A DNA stretch of 64,000 nucleotides from JBCDAP01 sp038747915. GTDB taxonomy: Bacteria > Planctomycetota > Phycisphaerae > Phycisphaerales > UBA1924. The stretch's first letter is position 1, and each line of letters begins with the position of its first letter. Location: contig JBCDJJ010000003.1 in NCBI GenBank assembly GCA_038747915.1, positions 19,740 through 83,739 of the forward strand, given 5' to 3'. The notes beneath the pieces were generated by a model. That model worked only from the letters and a program-made list of their open reading frames with translations. It had not been told where the DNA came from and searched no databases. The position numbers were made by a program, and so were the translations under genes. Below are positions 34,980 to 42,408 of this stretch, one piece after another.

Positions 34980-35806
34980 ACCAATCTGGTGGTCCTGCCG
35001 TCAAGTCGCGGTTTGCGGTCGAGCCCAAGCCGGAGTCGTCGCCGTCGCCTATCTACGCAGCGGCGCTGCTACCGCCGGATGCGCCCGCGATCGAGGCACC
35101 GGGGATCGAGCAAGGCCTGACGCTCCGCACGGTGGAGATCGGCGGGTGGTGTGCGTTTGCAGGTGTGGTTGGCCTCTCGATGTTCATGGGCGACGACGCC
35201 GAGCAACGGCTCCAAGACCCTGCGTGGCTCACCCCGCGTGCGATCGCGCACGAGCGGGCACTGCTCGAGGCCCGGACACACGTCGACCTGCTCCCGCTCC
35301 CATTCGGCACGGTGTTCCACTCGCTCGACTCGCTCGCAGACCGGTGCGATCGTCACGCCGAGGTACTCGCCGACTTCTTCGCCAGAACCTGCGGCGCCTC
35401 CGAATGGTGCATCAAGGTGACAGCGAGCCGGCGTGACGCGATCGAGCACGAGGTCGAGTCGCGTTTAAACCTCGAAGTCGGGGCCGAGGCGAGCGGCGCC
35501 GCGTACCTCCGCGCTCAGGCACGTCGCCGCGCGATCGAGACCGAGGTGCTCCACGATCTCTCGGCCTTCGCCGATGAACAGGCCGACCGGCTCGATGCGA
35601 TCGCTCGCGATAGCTCGGATCGGCGTCAGACATCGGGAGAGCCCGACATCGAGACACTCGCGCACTGGGCATTCCTTGTCGATCGCCGCGAGAGCGAGCG
35701 GGTGTCCGAGCTCACGCGAGAGATCAACCACGGTGCGCCCTCCGGCGTGCGTTTCGATCTCGCGGGCCCGTTCCCGCCGTACAGCTTCACCCCACGGTTG
35801 AGCTGA
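34976..35806 (+). CDS. Gas vesicle assembly protein GvpF/L (second copy)
   Basis: A 276-aa GvpF/L relative starting at 34976, overlapping the ATPase stop (ATGA). It is divergent: IYAAALLPPDAPAIEAPGIE at the start, VDLLPLPFGTVFHSLDSLAD in the first domain, EWCIKVTASRRDAIEHEVES in the middle, and the family end RFDLAGPFPPYSFTPRLS. It has an unusually long N-terminal tail before the first strand. It is the last gene of the operon; only short stem-loops without U-tracts follow (35842-35858 and 35875-35904). Confidence 0.85.
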   Translation: MNQSGGPAVKSRFAVEPKPESSPSPIYAAALLPPDAPAIEAPGIEQGLTLRTVEIGGWCAFAGVVGLSMFMGDDAEQRLQDPAWLTPRAIAHERALLEARTHVDLLPLPFGTVFHSLDSLADRCDRHAEVLADFFARTCGASEWCIKVTASRRDAIEHEVESRLNLEVGAEASGAAYLRAQARRRAIETEVLHDLSAFADEQADRLDAIARDSSDRRQTSGEPDIETLAHWAFLVDRRESERVSELTREINHGAPSGVRFDLAGPFPPYSFTPRLS

Positions 35807-35841
35807 GCGCCAGACCCGCCACATCAAGGTATCTGTTCGAT

Positions 35842-35904
35842 GTTGTGTATCGCACAACGTTCGGCGCATGAAAACACTGCACTCCCTTGTGCGGGCGTGC
35901 AGTG
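35842..35904. other. Two stem-loops between the convergent gas vesicle and PYP operons
   Basis: GTTGTG/CACAAC (35842-35847 and 35853-35858, loop TATCG) and CACTGCAC/GTGCAGTG (35875-35882 and 35897-35904) form perfect stems in the 138-base gap where the two operons meet. Neither has a U-tract on either strand, so they may be transcript 3'-end structures or Rho-dependent ends. Confidence 0.4.
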
Positions 35905-35944
35905 TGCGGGTGTGTGTCGGGGAGTCGTGGCCGAGGTTCCGGGC

Positions 35945-36349
35945 TCAGCCGGCGACTTTGACGAAGATCCAGTTCGTCTTACTGGCCGGATCGCGGTAGA
36001 GGTGGATGTTGACCGCGGTGGGCTTCATCTTGAAGGTGAAGGTGTAGGGGAAGGCGAGGTTGAGCTGATCGGCGGCGACGCCCTTCTTGAACGAGCCGAA
36101 GAAGAGGCCGTTGTTCGAGCAGGGGGCGACCTGGGTGAAGAAGTTGCGGCCCTCGGCCTGGCTGGCGGGGATGCCAGCGAGGTTCTGCTCGTACTGGTTG
36201 TAAAGCAGGATCTTGCCGGCTTCGTCGGTCTTGATGATCCCGAAGTCGTAGCCGTCCGCGTCGCCGCGGGAGAGGTTTCCGAGTCGAGAGAACAGTTCGT
36301 CGGGGACAAAGGTGCCGTTCTGGCTGGCGGTGTTCATCATGACGCTCAT
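35945..36349 (-). CDS. pyp: Photoactive yellow protein (PYP), blue-light receptor
   Basis: A 134-aa PAS-fold photoreceptor that binds p-coumaric acid through a cysteine thioester. ATG 36349 has AAGGAG seven bases upstream. Aligned by eye to Halorhodospira halophila PYP, the key residues are present. Y50 (Tyr42) and E54 (Glu46) are in ILLYNQYEQNLAG, C77 (the chromophore Cys69) is in NFFTQVAPCSNNGLFFGSFK, and M108 (Met100) is in FTFKMKPTAVNIHLY; the end is WIFVKV. Thr50 reads Ala58 and Arg52 reads Ile60, changes that may alter colour and photocycle speed. It is the last gene of a three-gene minus-strand operon, overlapping the upstream gene by four bases. The genes to make its chromophore are divergent at 37406-40358. 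Confidence 0.95.
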   Translation of the reverse strand: MSVMMNTASQNGTFVPDELFSRLGNLSRGDADGYDFGIIKTDEAGKILLYNQYEQNLAGIPASQAEGRNFFTQVAPCSNNGLFFGSFKKGVAADQLNLAFPYTFTFKMKPTAVNIHLYRDPASKTNWIFVKVAG

Positions 36350-36690
36350 TCGTGTGCTCCTTGATTCAGATGCTCTTTCCATTCGGCCCGCATGACGGGC
36401 TTGTCGTCCACGATCTCGAGCGAGATCGACTTCTCGGAGAACTGCGCATCCAGGTGCTCAGCGAGCTGATTCACCTGCACGAGCAGGGCGGCGGCGGTCG
36501 ATCCGTCGGCATCGGCGATGCCTCCGAATCGCTGGTAGAGGTCGCAGAGCTGCGCCTCCAGACTACGGACCATGTTGAGAATCCCGTCGGCATCGCACAC
36601 ACCGATCTGGCTCGCGAGCTGCTCACGCTCGGCGTAGATCGATTCGAGCTGGTGCAGCGTGCCGCCGGTCTCGTTGCTGATGTTCTGCAT
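36346..36690 (-). CDS. Small helical protein of unknown function, in operon with PYP
   Basis: A 114-aa protein I do not recognise. Residues 10-60 form a likely coiled coil (LHQLESIYAEREQLASQIGV, then CDADGILNMVRSLEAQLCDL). The second half holds another helix and a short strand pair (KSISLEIVDDKPVMRAEWKE). ATG 36690 follows GAGGAA, and its stop overlaps the pyp ATG, so the two are translationally coupled. This makes it a first candidate for a PYP partner or signalling output. No catalytic motif is seen. Confidence 0.7.
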   Translation of the reverse strand: MQNISNETGGTLHQLESIYAEREQLASQIGVCDADGILNMVRSLEAQLCDLYQRFGGIADADGSTAAALLVQVNQLAEHLDAQFSEKSISLEIVDDKPVMRAEWKEHLNQGAHE

Positions 36691-36723
36691 TCGATGTTCC
36701 TCGTGTATCGTGGCCCGAGCGGA

Positions 36724-37134
36724 TCAGGCGGCCTTGGCCCGATCCACTCGGTCGGAGATGAACGTGACGATCGTGTCAACGTCTTCCGGATCCGCGTGCT
36801 GCTCGACCACGTCGATCAGCACACTGATCCCCGAACCACGGAGCATGGACGGCTGGTCGGGCTGACCAGTCCGGAACATCGCGTAGTTCATCTTGGTGTT
36901 CAGGCCCATCCACTGGGTCTTGAAATCGATGAAGTAGGAGGCCGCGATCGAGCGGTGCTCCTCCTCCTCGTCCGTCGACTGGAGATCATGCACGACCTTG
37001 TCACGAAGGCTGTTCACCCACTGACGGGTCTCGCTGATCGCGCCCGAGTCGAATCCTTCCACTTCGATGGCGCCGTTCACGCGCTCATCGAAGGTTGCAG
37101 CGTTGAGCTGCTCAATCAAGCTACTTGCGTTCAT
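36724..37134 (-). CDS. Small protein of unknown function, first gene of the PYP operon
   Basis: A 136-aa soluble, mostly helical, acidic protein (SSLIEQLNAATFDERVNGAI at the start; ETRQWVNSLRDKVVHDLQST, FIDFKTQWMGLNTKMNYAMF and VLIDVVEQHADPEDVDTIVT later). No family was recognised. GGAGAAG lies just before ATG 37134. It leads the operon 33 bases before the coiled-coil protein and pyp, and is divergent from the p-coumarate ligase gene. Its position suggests a light-signalling function; nothing in the sequence proves it. Confidence 0.7.
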   Translation of the reverse strand: MNASSLIEQLNAATFDERVNGAIEVEGFDSGAISETRQWVNSLRDKVVHDLQSTDEEEEHRSIAASYFIDFKTQWMGLNTKMNYAMFRTGQPDQPSMLRGSGISVLIDVVEQHADPEDVDTIVTFISDRVDRAKAA

Positions 37135-37405
37135 GGGGCTTCTCCGATGGGTTGGCTCACCACAGGACTGAGGAGTTGGTCGGTCGAGGCGCCTCGCTCG
37201 TTCATCTCAACGACAACCCTTCATGCAAATCGATGTAAATCCCCAAGGACCGGGGAGCACCCGTATGCCGTCGCGCACCGATCGACCGGCAATCGAACCA
37301 CGGAGCACGAAGCACACCGTGAAGGGTCGCTTCCTCTCATCGAGCGCACCCGAGAGGCCGATAGCACAGACGCGCACGCCGGGCGACGAGACGCGAGTGA
37401 CCGAG
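37135..37405. promoter_or_regulatory. Divergent promoter region of the PYP operon and the chromophore genes
   Basis: These 271 bases separate the minus-strand PYP operon from the plus-strand ligase/lyase genes, so both promoters must be here. A short AT-rich run lies around 37215-37245. The ligase frame is open back to 37223, so part of this may be translated if an upstream start (37223, 37265 or GTG 37397) is used. No clear operator palindrome was found. Confidence 0.55.
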
Positions 37406-38848
37406 ATGCCACCCAAAGCTATCTGCACCCACGAGGTCATCCGTGAGCGGCTCTACAACTCGCTTACGTCGAGCCCGGCGCCGGTCTTCTTCTTCGGTGA
37501 GAGCGCCATCCCCGGGCCGTCGATCTGGACCGCAGCGCGGAAGTGGGTGTCGATGTTCCGGCACCTCGGCGTGGCGCCGGGCGAGCGCGTCGTGCTCTCC
37601 CTTGATCCGGGGCCAGGGTTTCTCGCAGCACTCGTCGCTGGAATCTGGGAGGAGTTCACGCTCGTGCTCCCGGGCTTCGGTGATCGGCCGGAAGAAGTCG
37701 CCGACGAGACCAAGGCCCGCCTGATCCTCGACGAGGAGACCACCGCCGGGCGTCCGGGCACCGTCACGCAGATGCCCTTGTTCGTGACCGAACCCACTCC
37801 CGCTGCACGGTTTCTACTCCGATCGAGCGGCACGAGCGGTCGCTCGGACCGCTTCGTCGCGCTCTCGAACGAGAACATCCTGGCGGTGGCTGAGAGCCAC
37901 CAGTACGCCGTCCCGCCCGAGGGTAGCGTGGCGCTCTCGCTCCTCCCCTGGAACCACGCCTTCGGGCTGGTGCTCGAGCTGCTCCCGGCGCTCTGGTCGA
38001 CCACCATGTTCGTGCGCACACAGGATGCCGCGCGTGACCCAGCCATCGCGCTCGAATGGTCGAACAGGTTTGATGTCCGGTGGGCAAACATGGTGCCGCT
38101 GCAGGCGGCGCGGCTCGCCGCGTCATCGGGCGGGCTCGCATGGCTGCGTGGGCTCGACGGCGGCATCGTTGGTGGAGCGCCCGTCGATGGTGCGCTCGCC
38201 GATGTGCTCGCGACCACCAAGCTCCGTCCCGGGTACGGTCAGACCGAGGCATCACCGGGCATCACGCTCGGCGAGCCCGGCGAGTGGGGGGACCGGTGCA
38301 TCGGTCAGCCGGTCGGGTGCGAGACAGAGATCACACCAGATGGTGAACTCGTCGTGACGGGACCGAACGTCTGCCTTGGTGTGTGGGAACACGGGGCCCT
38401 GACCGAGTTCGATCCCAATCGCGCACTGCACACAGGCGATCTCGTCGAGCGTCTGCCCTCGGGCTCACTCGCCTTCGTGGGTCGGACCGATCATCGCTTC
38501 AAGCTGTCCAACGGCCGGTTGGTGGACGCACCGGCGCTCGAGCGCGACCTCGACGGCGTGGTGCTGCTGCCGGATGAGGGCGGCGCCGGCGTTGTCCTGG
38601 CCCTCGAGCCCGGGGCCGACGCCGGGCCCGATGTGCTGGAGTATCTCGGACGCATCCCAGCACGCACGATTCGGCTTGCCGAGGCGGCGCCCAGAACACG
38701 AAAGGGTGAGATCGATCGCCGAGCGCTCCAAGAGCGCATCCGATCCAACGACACACCACGGAGCACGCATGATCCCAGCGAGCACGCGTCCAACGACACG
38801 CCGGCCGATCTCGGTGACGCCACCATCGACTCACGCCGAGCCGCCTGA
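37406..38848 (+). CDS. p-Coumarate:CoA ligase-like adenylating enzyme (PYP chromophore activation)
   Basis: A 480-aa ANL-superfamily ligase. Motifs are the ATP-binding LLRSSGTSGRSDRFVALS, LPWNHAFGLVLELLPAL, GYGQTEASPGITLGEPGEWG (A5), the HTGDLVERLPSG hinge region and RTRKGEIDRRAL with the catalytic lysine (A10). In photosynthetic bacteria a pCL enzyme makes p-coumaroyl-CoA for PYP, and pCL genes sit beside pyp; the same neighbourhood here supports that call over other acyl-CoA ligases. The start is uncertain (ATG 37406 chosen; GTG 37397, ATG 37265 or 37223 possible). About 30 polar residues follow A10 and overlap the start of the lyase gene by 80 bases. Confidence 0.82.
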   Translation: MPPKAICTHEVIRERLYNSLTSSPAPVFFFGESAIPGPSIWTAARKWVSMFRHLGVAPGERVVLSLDPGPGFLAALVAGIWEEFTLVLPGFGDRPEEVADETKARLILDEETTAGRPGTVTQMPLFVTEPTPAARFLLRSSGTSGRSDRFVALSNENILAVAESHQYAVPPEGSVALSLLPWNHAFGLVLELLPALWSTTMFVRTQDAARDPAIALEWSNRFDVRWANMVPLQAARLAASSGGLAWLRGLDGGIVGGAPVDGALADVLATTKLRPGYGQTEASPGITLGEPGEWGDRCIGQPVGCETEITPDGELVVTGPNVCLGVWEHGALTEFDPNRALHTGDLVERLPSGSLAFVGRTDHRFKLSNGRLVDAPALERDLDGVVLLPDEGGAGVVLALEPGADAGPDVLEYLGRIPARTIRLAEAAPRTRKGEIDRRALQERIRSNDTPRSTHDPSEHASNDTPADLGDATIDSRRAA

Positions 38849-40358
38849 AGATGGCCTGCTCCAGCTCGGCCCGGATCACAGGCTGTACCCCGAGGATGTC
38901 GTCGCGGCGTCGTACCAAGCTCGACCGGCGCTCTGTCTAAGCGAGGCAGCAACCCAGGCGATCATCAGCGCGCACGCGGCGCTCGAACGGCTGGTCGAGC
39001 AGGGTCGCGAGATCTACGGCCTCACGACTGGCTTTGGACCCTTCGTCGCGTGCCGTGCCTCGACCGATCCAAGCCGCCAGGGGCTCGGGCTGATCAATCA
39101 CCTCGCCTCGGGGTGGGGTGACCCGGCACCAGCCGAGATCGTTCGAGCCGCGATGATTCTCCGTGCCCAGACCGTCGCGCAAGGCTTCTCTGGCATCGAG
39201 CCGAGGGTCGCTGAGGCGTTCGTCGAGCTGATCACAGCCGGTGTGGCGCCGGCGGTCCCGGAGATCGGGAGCGTTGGCGCGTCGGGCGACCTCATCCCCC
39301 TCGCCCACGTCGTGCAGTGCCTGGCGGGTCGTGGCGAGGCGCTCGATGCCGAGGATGCACTCGTCCCAGCGGCGAAGGCCCTTGCCAGTGCTGGGCTCGA
39401 ACCGACCGAACTCGGCGCCCGCGATGCGCTCTCGCTCGTCAACGGCACCGCGTTCATGACCGCCTACGCGGTCCACGCACTGATCGCTGCGGAACGGGTG
39501 CTCGATCGCGCCGAAGAACTCACCGCGTGGATCTACCGCCTCTTCGCCGCCCGAACCCAACCGCTCGACGACCGCTTGCACTCGGCCCGCGGGCACGCCG
39601 GGCAGCGCGCCGCTGCAGCACGGATCACCGGGCACATCGATGCGCACGGCGGCGTCGTCCCCGATGAGCACAGACCGCTCCAAGAGGTGTATTCCGTGCG
39701 GTGCGCACCCCAGTGGCTGGGCGCGGCCCGCGAGCAGTTGGCCCACGCACGCCGACTCATCGAGGTCGAGATCAACGGTATCTCAGACAACCCGGTGGTC
39801 ATCGCTGCGAACCACGCGCACGGCACGTCCGACGATGTGATCCATGGCGGCAACTTCCAGGGCACGCAGATCGCCTTCGCCACCGACGCGATCAACACCG
39901 CGCTGGTGCATACCGCGTTGCTCGCCGAGCGCCAGATCGACGTGCTGAGCAATCCCGAACTCAATATGGGCGCGCCGCTCCTGCTTGCCCGAGAGCCCGG
40001 GCCTGATGCGGGCATCGCGGGCGTACAGATCACCGCCACGGCGCTCGTCGCCGAGATGCGGCTCGGCGCGCAGCCCGCAGCGATCGCCTCGATCCCGACC
40101 AACGGGCGAAACCAGGATGTGGTCAGCATGGGCACCGTCGCGGCACGGAACGCGCACGCACAGGTCGATCGGGCAGCCGGCGTGCTCGCTGCGTGCGCAC
40201 TCGCCGCCGCGCAGCTCGACCATCGCCGACGCACAGGGCTCGCACCCGGCCCGTCGGCCGATGGGCCACGCTGGGCCGAGGTCTACACGCCGTTCGAGGC
40301 CGATCGTCCAACGCGTCGAGACCTCCAGAGGCTGTCCCAAGCGATCCTGACCGATTGA
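38769..40358 (+). CDS. Tyrosine ammonia-lyase (PYP chromophore synthesis)
   Basis: A 529-aa member of the histidine/phenylalanine/tyrosine ammonia-lyase family that deaminates tyrosine to p-coumarate. The MIO-forming triad Ala-Ser-Gly is at 171-173 in GSVGASGDLIPLAH. IYGLTTGFGPFVACRAS supplies the tyrosine-loop catalytic residue. H111 in LINHLASG corresponds to His89 of Rhodobacter TAL, the residue that selects tyrosine over phenylalanine or histidine. Other family motifs are SLVNGTAFMTAYAVHALI, EVYSVRCAPQWLGA, ISDNPVV and GGNFQGTQIAFATDAI. ATG 38769 has GGAG upstream and lies inside the 3' end of the ligase gene, implying coupling. There are no hutU, hutI or hutG genes nearby, which argues against histidine degradation. 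Confidence 0.9.
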   Translation: MIPASTRPTTRRPISVTPPSTHAEPPEDGLLQLGPDHRLYPEDVVAASYQARPALCLSEAATQAIISAHAALERLVEQGREIYGLTTGFGPFVACRASTDPSRQGLGLINHLASGWGDPAPAEIVRAAMILRAQTVAQGFSGIEPRVAEAFVELITAGVAPAVPEIGSVGASGDLIPLAHVVQCLAGRGEALDAEDALVPAAKALASAGLEPTELGARDALSLVNGTAFMTAYAVHALIAAERVLDRAEELTAWIYRLFAARTQPLDDRLHSARGHAGQRAAAARITGHIDAHGGVVPDEHRPLQEVYSVRCAPQWLGAAREQLAHARRLIEVEINGISDNPVVIAANHAHGTSDDVIHGGNFQGTQIAFATDAINTALVHTALLAERQIDVLSNPELNMGAPLLLAREPGPDAGIAGVQITATALVAEMRLGAQPAAIASIPTNGRNQDVVSMGTVAARNAHAQVDRAAGVLAACALAAAQLDHRRRTGLAPGPSADGPRWAEVYTPFEADRPTRRDLQRLSQAILTD

Positions 40359-40399
40359 CCAACCGGGAAGCTGTGAATCCACCGAGAAACCGTCACGAA

Positions 40400-40418
40400 G
40401 TATATCAATATGATATAC
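40400..40418. promoter_or_regulatory. Palindrome over the start of the transglutaminase-like gene
   Basis: GTATATCA-ATA-TGATATAC is a perfect 8-bp inverted repeat around three bases, in an AT-rich pocket, and it covers the ATG at 40410. A PadR regulator is encoded nearby (41730-42272), so it may be its operator, although PadR sites vary and the match is only by position. Confidence 0.4.
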
Positions 40419-41258
40419 TTGGATACGAAGAATGTCCGGCCACGGCCTGTAATCCTTGTTCTGTGGATGGCCTTCGCTATCCCCCTCGCAGTGGGGGGCT
40501 GCCTCGGCCCACGGCTGTCAGGAGGACCGGCGTTGGAGCCAAGCGATGATCCCGCCTCGTTCATGTCGCCGACTCGCGTGATCGATTCTGATGCTCCGGT
40601 GATTCGCGAGACGGCCGCGTCGATTGTTGAAGGCCTCGAGTCGGATATCGAGCGTGCTGTGGCGATCCATGACTTCGTGCGCGATGAGATCGACTTTGGT
40701 TGGCAAGTGTCTTTTTATGAGAGCAGAGCGAGTGAGGTACTTCAGGCCGGGATTGGGTACTGCAACACCAAGTCGACCCTGTTCATTGCGTTGCTGCGTT
40801 CTCAGGGGATTCCTGCGCGACACATGTTTGTTGACCTTGATTCGAAGCTCCTCGCGGGGGTAGTCAATCCGGGTACGCCGTACGTGGACCACTCCTACGC
40901 AGAGGTGTATCTGAATGGCGAGTGGATACGGACCGACAGCTATGTGGTTGATCGGCCGCTCTTTGACGCCGCCCAGAAGCGCCTTGAAGCAGAGGGTCGG
41001 CTCATTGGATACGGCGTCCATGCGAACGGAACCATCGACTGGTCTGGTACTGCGGACGCGTTTAGCCAGTTCGTCGATGATGGATCGAGTCCTCACTTCA
41101 CAACACGGTCGTACGGGATTCATAGCGATGTGATCTCTTTCTACAGAGACGAACCAGACACCTGGAACGAACTCAGCCTCGGCATGCGAGTGCTCATGCG
41201 GGTCGCAGCGCCGCAAGCAAATCGTGCTGCAGACCGGCTTCGAACCGAGGGAGGCTGA
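40410..41258 (+). CDS. Transglutaminase-like lipoprotein
   Basis: A 282-aa predicted lipoprotein. The N-terminal hydrophobic stretch VILVLWMAFAIPLAVGGC ends in a lipobox cysteine. The core is a transglutaminase/protease-like papain fold: catalytic Cys in GIGYCNTKSTLFIALLRSQG, His in VDHSYAEVYLNGEWIRTDSY, with an Asp in the same strand. This domain in bacteria often acts as a peptidase or cross-linker at the cell surface. The ATG at 40410 is covered by a palindrome. The SRPBCC gene follows after 4 bases with its own GGGAGG, so the two form an operon. Confidence 0.8.
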   Translation: MIYLDTKNVRPRPVILVLWMAFAIPLAVGGCLGPRLSGGPALEPSDDPASFMSPTRVIDSDAPVIRETAASIVEGLESDIERAVAIHDFVRDEIDFGWQVSFYESRASEVLQAGIGYCNTKSTLFIALLRSQGIPARHMFVDLDSKLLAGVVNPGTPYVDHSYAEVYLNGEWIRTDSYVVDRPLFDAAQKRLEAEGRLIGYGVHANGTIDWSGTADAFSQFVDDGSSPHFTTRSYGIHSDVISFYRDEPDTWNELSLGMRVLMRVAAPQANRAADRLRTEGG

Positions 41259-41262
41259 GTCG

Positions 41263-41727
41263 ATGTTGTCGAATTCATCGCGGGTCGCTGCCGCGGGACC
41301 GAACCGTGACTTCCGGCACTCGACGAGAACGTCCGCTTCTGCTGCTGCGATATGGCGTGTCTGGACCGAGGTAGGACGGTGGCCGTTCTGGGATCCGGAG
41401 ATCGTCGCGGCCGAGCTTGATGGAGCCTTTACTTGTGGAGTGACGGGGACGCTGAAACCTCGCGTCGGCCGGAAGAGCCGGTTTCGTATCACAGCTATTG
41501 AGTCTGGTCGATCCTACACGCTCGCGATGCGAATCCCCTTCGGGTCCTTGATCATGGAGCGTTCGATCGATTCTGAGTCACCGACGGTGTTCACGCACCG
41601 TGTCAGATTCGACGGACTGTCGTCGCCCCTCTTCGCGGCGCTGCTCGGCCCGAACTTCCGGCGTGTTCTGCCAGGGGTCATGGATAACGTCGCGATGCTC
41701 GCCGAGGGCCGTATCCTTCATCAGTGA
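41263..41727 (+). CDS. SRPBCC (START/Bet v1-like) family protein
   Basis: A 154-aa predicted helix-grip hydrophobic-ligand protein. Typical features are ASAAAIWRVWTEVGRWPFWD near the N-terminus, a GTLKPRVGRKSRFRITAIES strand region, YTLAMRIPFGSLIMERSIDS, and a C-terminal helix FRRVLPGVMDNVAMLAEGRI. ATG 41263 follows GGGAGG. It is convergent with the PadR gene, two bases between the ends. The ligand is not inferable. Confidence 0.75.
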   Translation: MLSNSSRVAAAGPNRDFRHSTRTSASAAAIWRVWTEVGRWPFWDPEIVAAELDGAFTCGVTGTLKPRVGRKSRFRITAIESGRSYTLAMRIPFGSLIMERSIDSESPTVFTHRVRFDGLSSPLFAALLGPNFRRVLPGVMDNVAMLAEGRILHQ

Positions 41728-41729
41728 TA

Positions 41730-42272
41730 TCAGCCCCCAAGCCTCGCGAGCATGTCGTCGCACCATTGGATCGTTGCGCGGCAGAGGCGATCACCAAGTT
41801 CCGCGGTCATCAGCCGTTGCGCAGCAGAAAAAGCTGAGGCATCTTCGGTCCTGAGCCGGTGCTGAATCGACTGTAGACGATCCAGGCCCTCAATATGATG
41901 CTCTCGATACGCTCGAATATGGCTGACGAGCGAGTCGCGATCTTGGTGGCCGCCAAAGAAGATCTTCATGGCGAATTCGTTGCGGGTCAGAGTCGGCGCG
42001 AAGTCCTGTGCAAGCCAGTCGCGGAGGTGCTCGAGACCGCGTGCTGTCGGCTTCATGACTCTTCGCGAGGGATGATCGCCATCCGACCCCGCCTGTTCCC
42101 GAATCAGTCCTTCTCCCTCGAGACGATGGAGCGTGGGGTAGATCGATCCAAAGCTCTCATTCCAGAACATTCCAACTGAACTCTGGATTCGCTCGCGTAG
42201 GTCGTAGCCGGACATCGGCTCGATAGAGAGCCAGCCGAGGATCGCATATCTGGTCGCAGATGGCCGCGGCAT
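41730..42272 (-). CDS. PadR-family transcriptional regulator
   Basis: A 180-aa PadR-type winged-helix regulator. The N-terminal domain begins TRYAILGWLSIEPMSGYDLR, followed by GSIYPTLHRLEGEGLIREQA (recognition helix and wing). The C-terminal half (ARGLEHLRDWLAQDFAPTLT then FAMKIFFGGHQDRDSLVSHI) is the Vir-like dimerisation domain of PadR subfamily 2. It lies convergent to the transglutaminase/SRPBCC pair. The inverted repeat at 42284-42304, just upstream, is a candidate self-operator. Confidence 0.92.
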   Translation of the reverse strand: MPRPSATRYAILGWLSIEPMSGYDLRERIQSSVGMFWNESFGSIYPTLHRLEGEGLIREQAGSDGDHPSRRVMKPTARGLEHLRDWLAQDFAPTLTRNEFAMKIFFGGHQDRDSLVSHIRAYREHHIEGLDRLQSIQHRLRTEDASAFSAAQRLMTAELGDRLCRATIQWCDDMLARLGG

Positions 42273-42283
42273 CTGCTGATGAT

Positions 42284-42304
42284 ATGAAGTGAGCTGTGCT
42301 TCAT
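42284..42304. promoter_or_regulatory. Inverted repeat upstream of the PadR gene, candidate operator
   Basis: The arms ATGAAG (42284-42289) and CTTCAT (42299-42304) are exact complements separated by 9 bases, 11 bases upstream of the PadR ATG. PadR family members usually autoregulate through such ATG..CAT dyads. It is not similar in detail to the palindrome at 40400. Confidence 0.4.
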
Positions 42305-42408
42305 GGCCGTGTGTTCTTGTGCCCCCGCGTCAAGTACGCGCTCAATATGGGCCAAACAGAGGAACGACCCACAAGAAGGACCCGACTTGTCGGGCTCTTC
42401 CACGCCGC

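Noticed and set aside
37223..37405. Longer N-terminus of the coumarate ligase
   Set aside because: The extra 61 codons are low complexity and do not resemble ANL N-termini; kept only as an alternative start.
38769..40358. Histidine ammonia-lyase (hutH) as the identity of the MIO enzyme
   Set aside because: H111 in the HLASG motif matches the tyrosine-selective residue, no other hut gene is near, and a ligase and PYP are adjacent. A final decision needs a kinetic assay.
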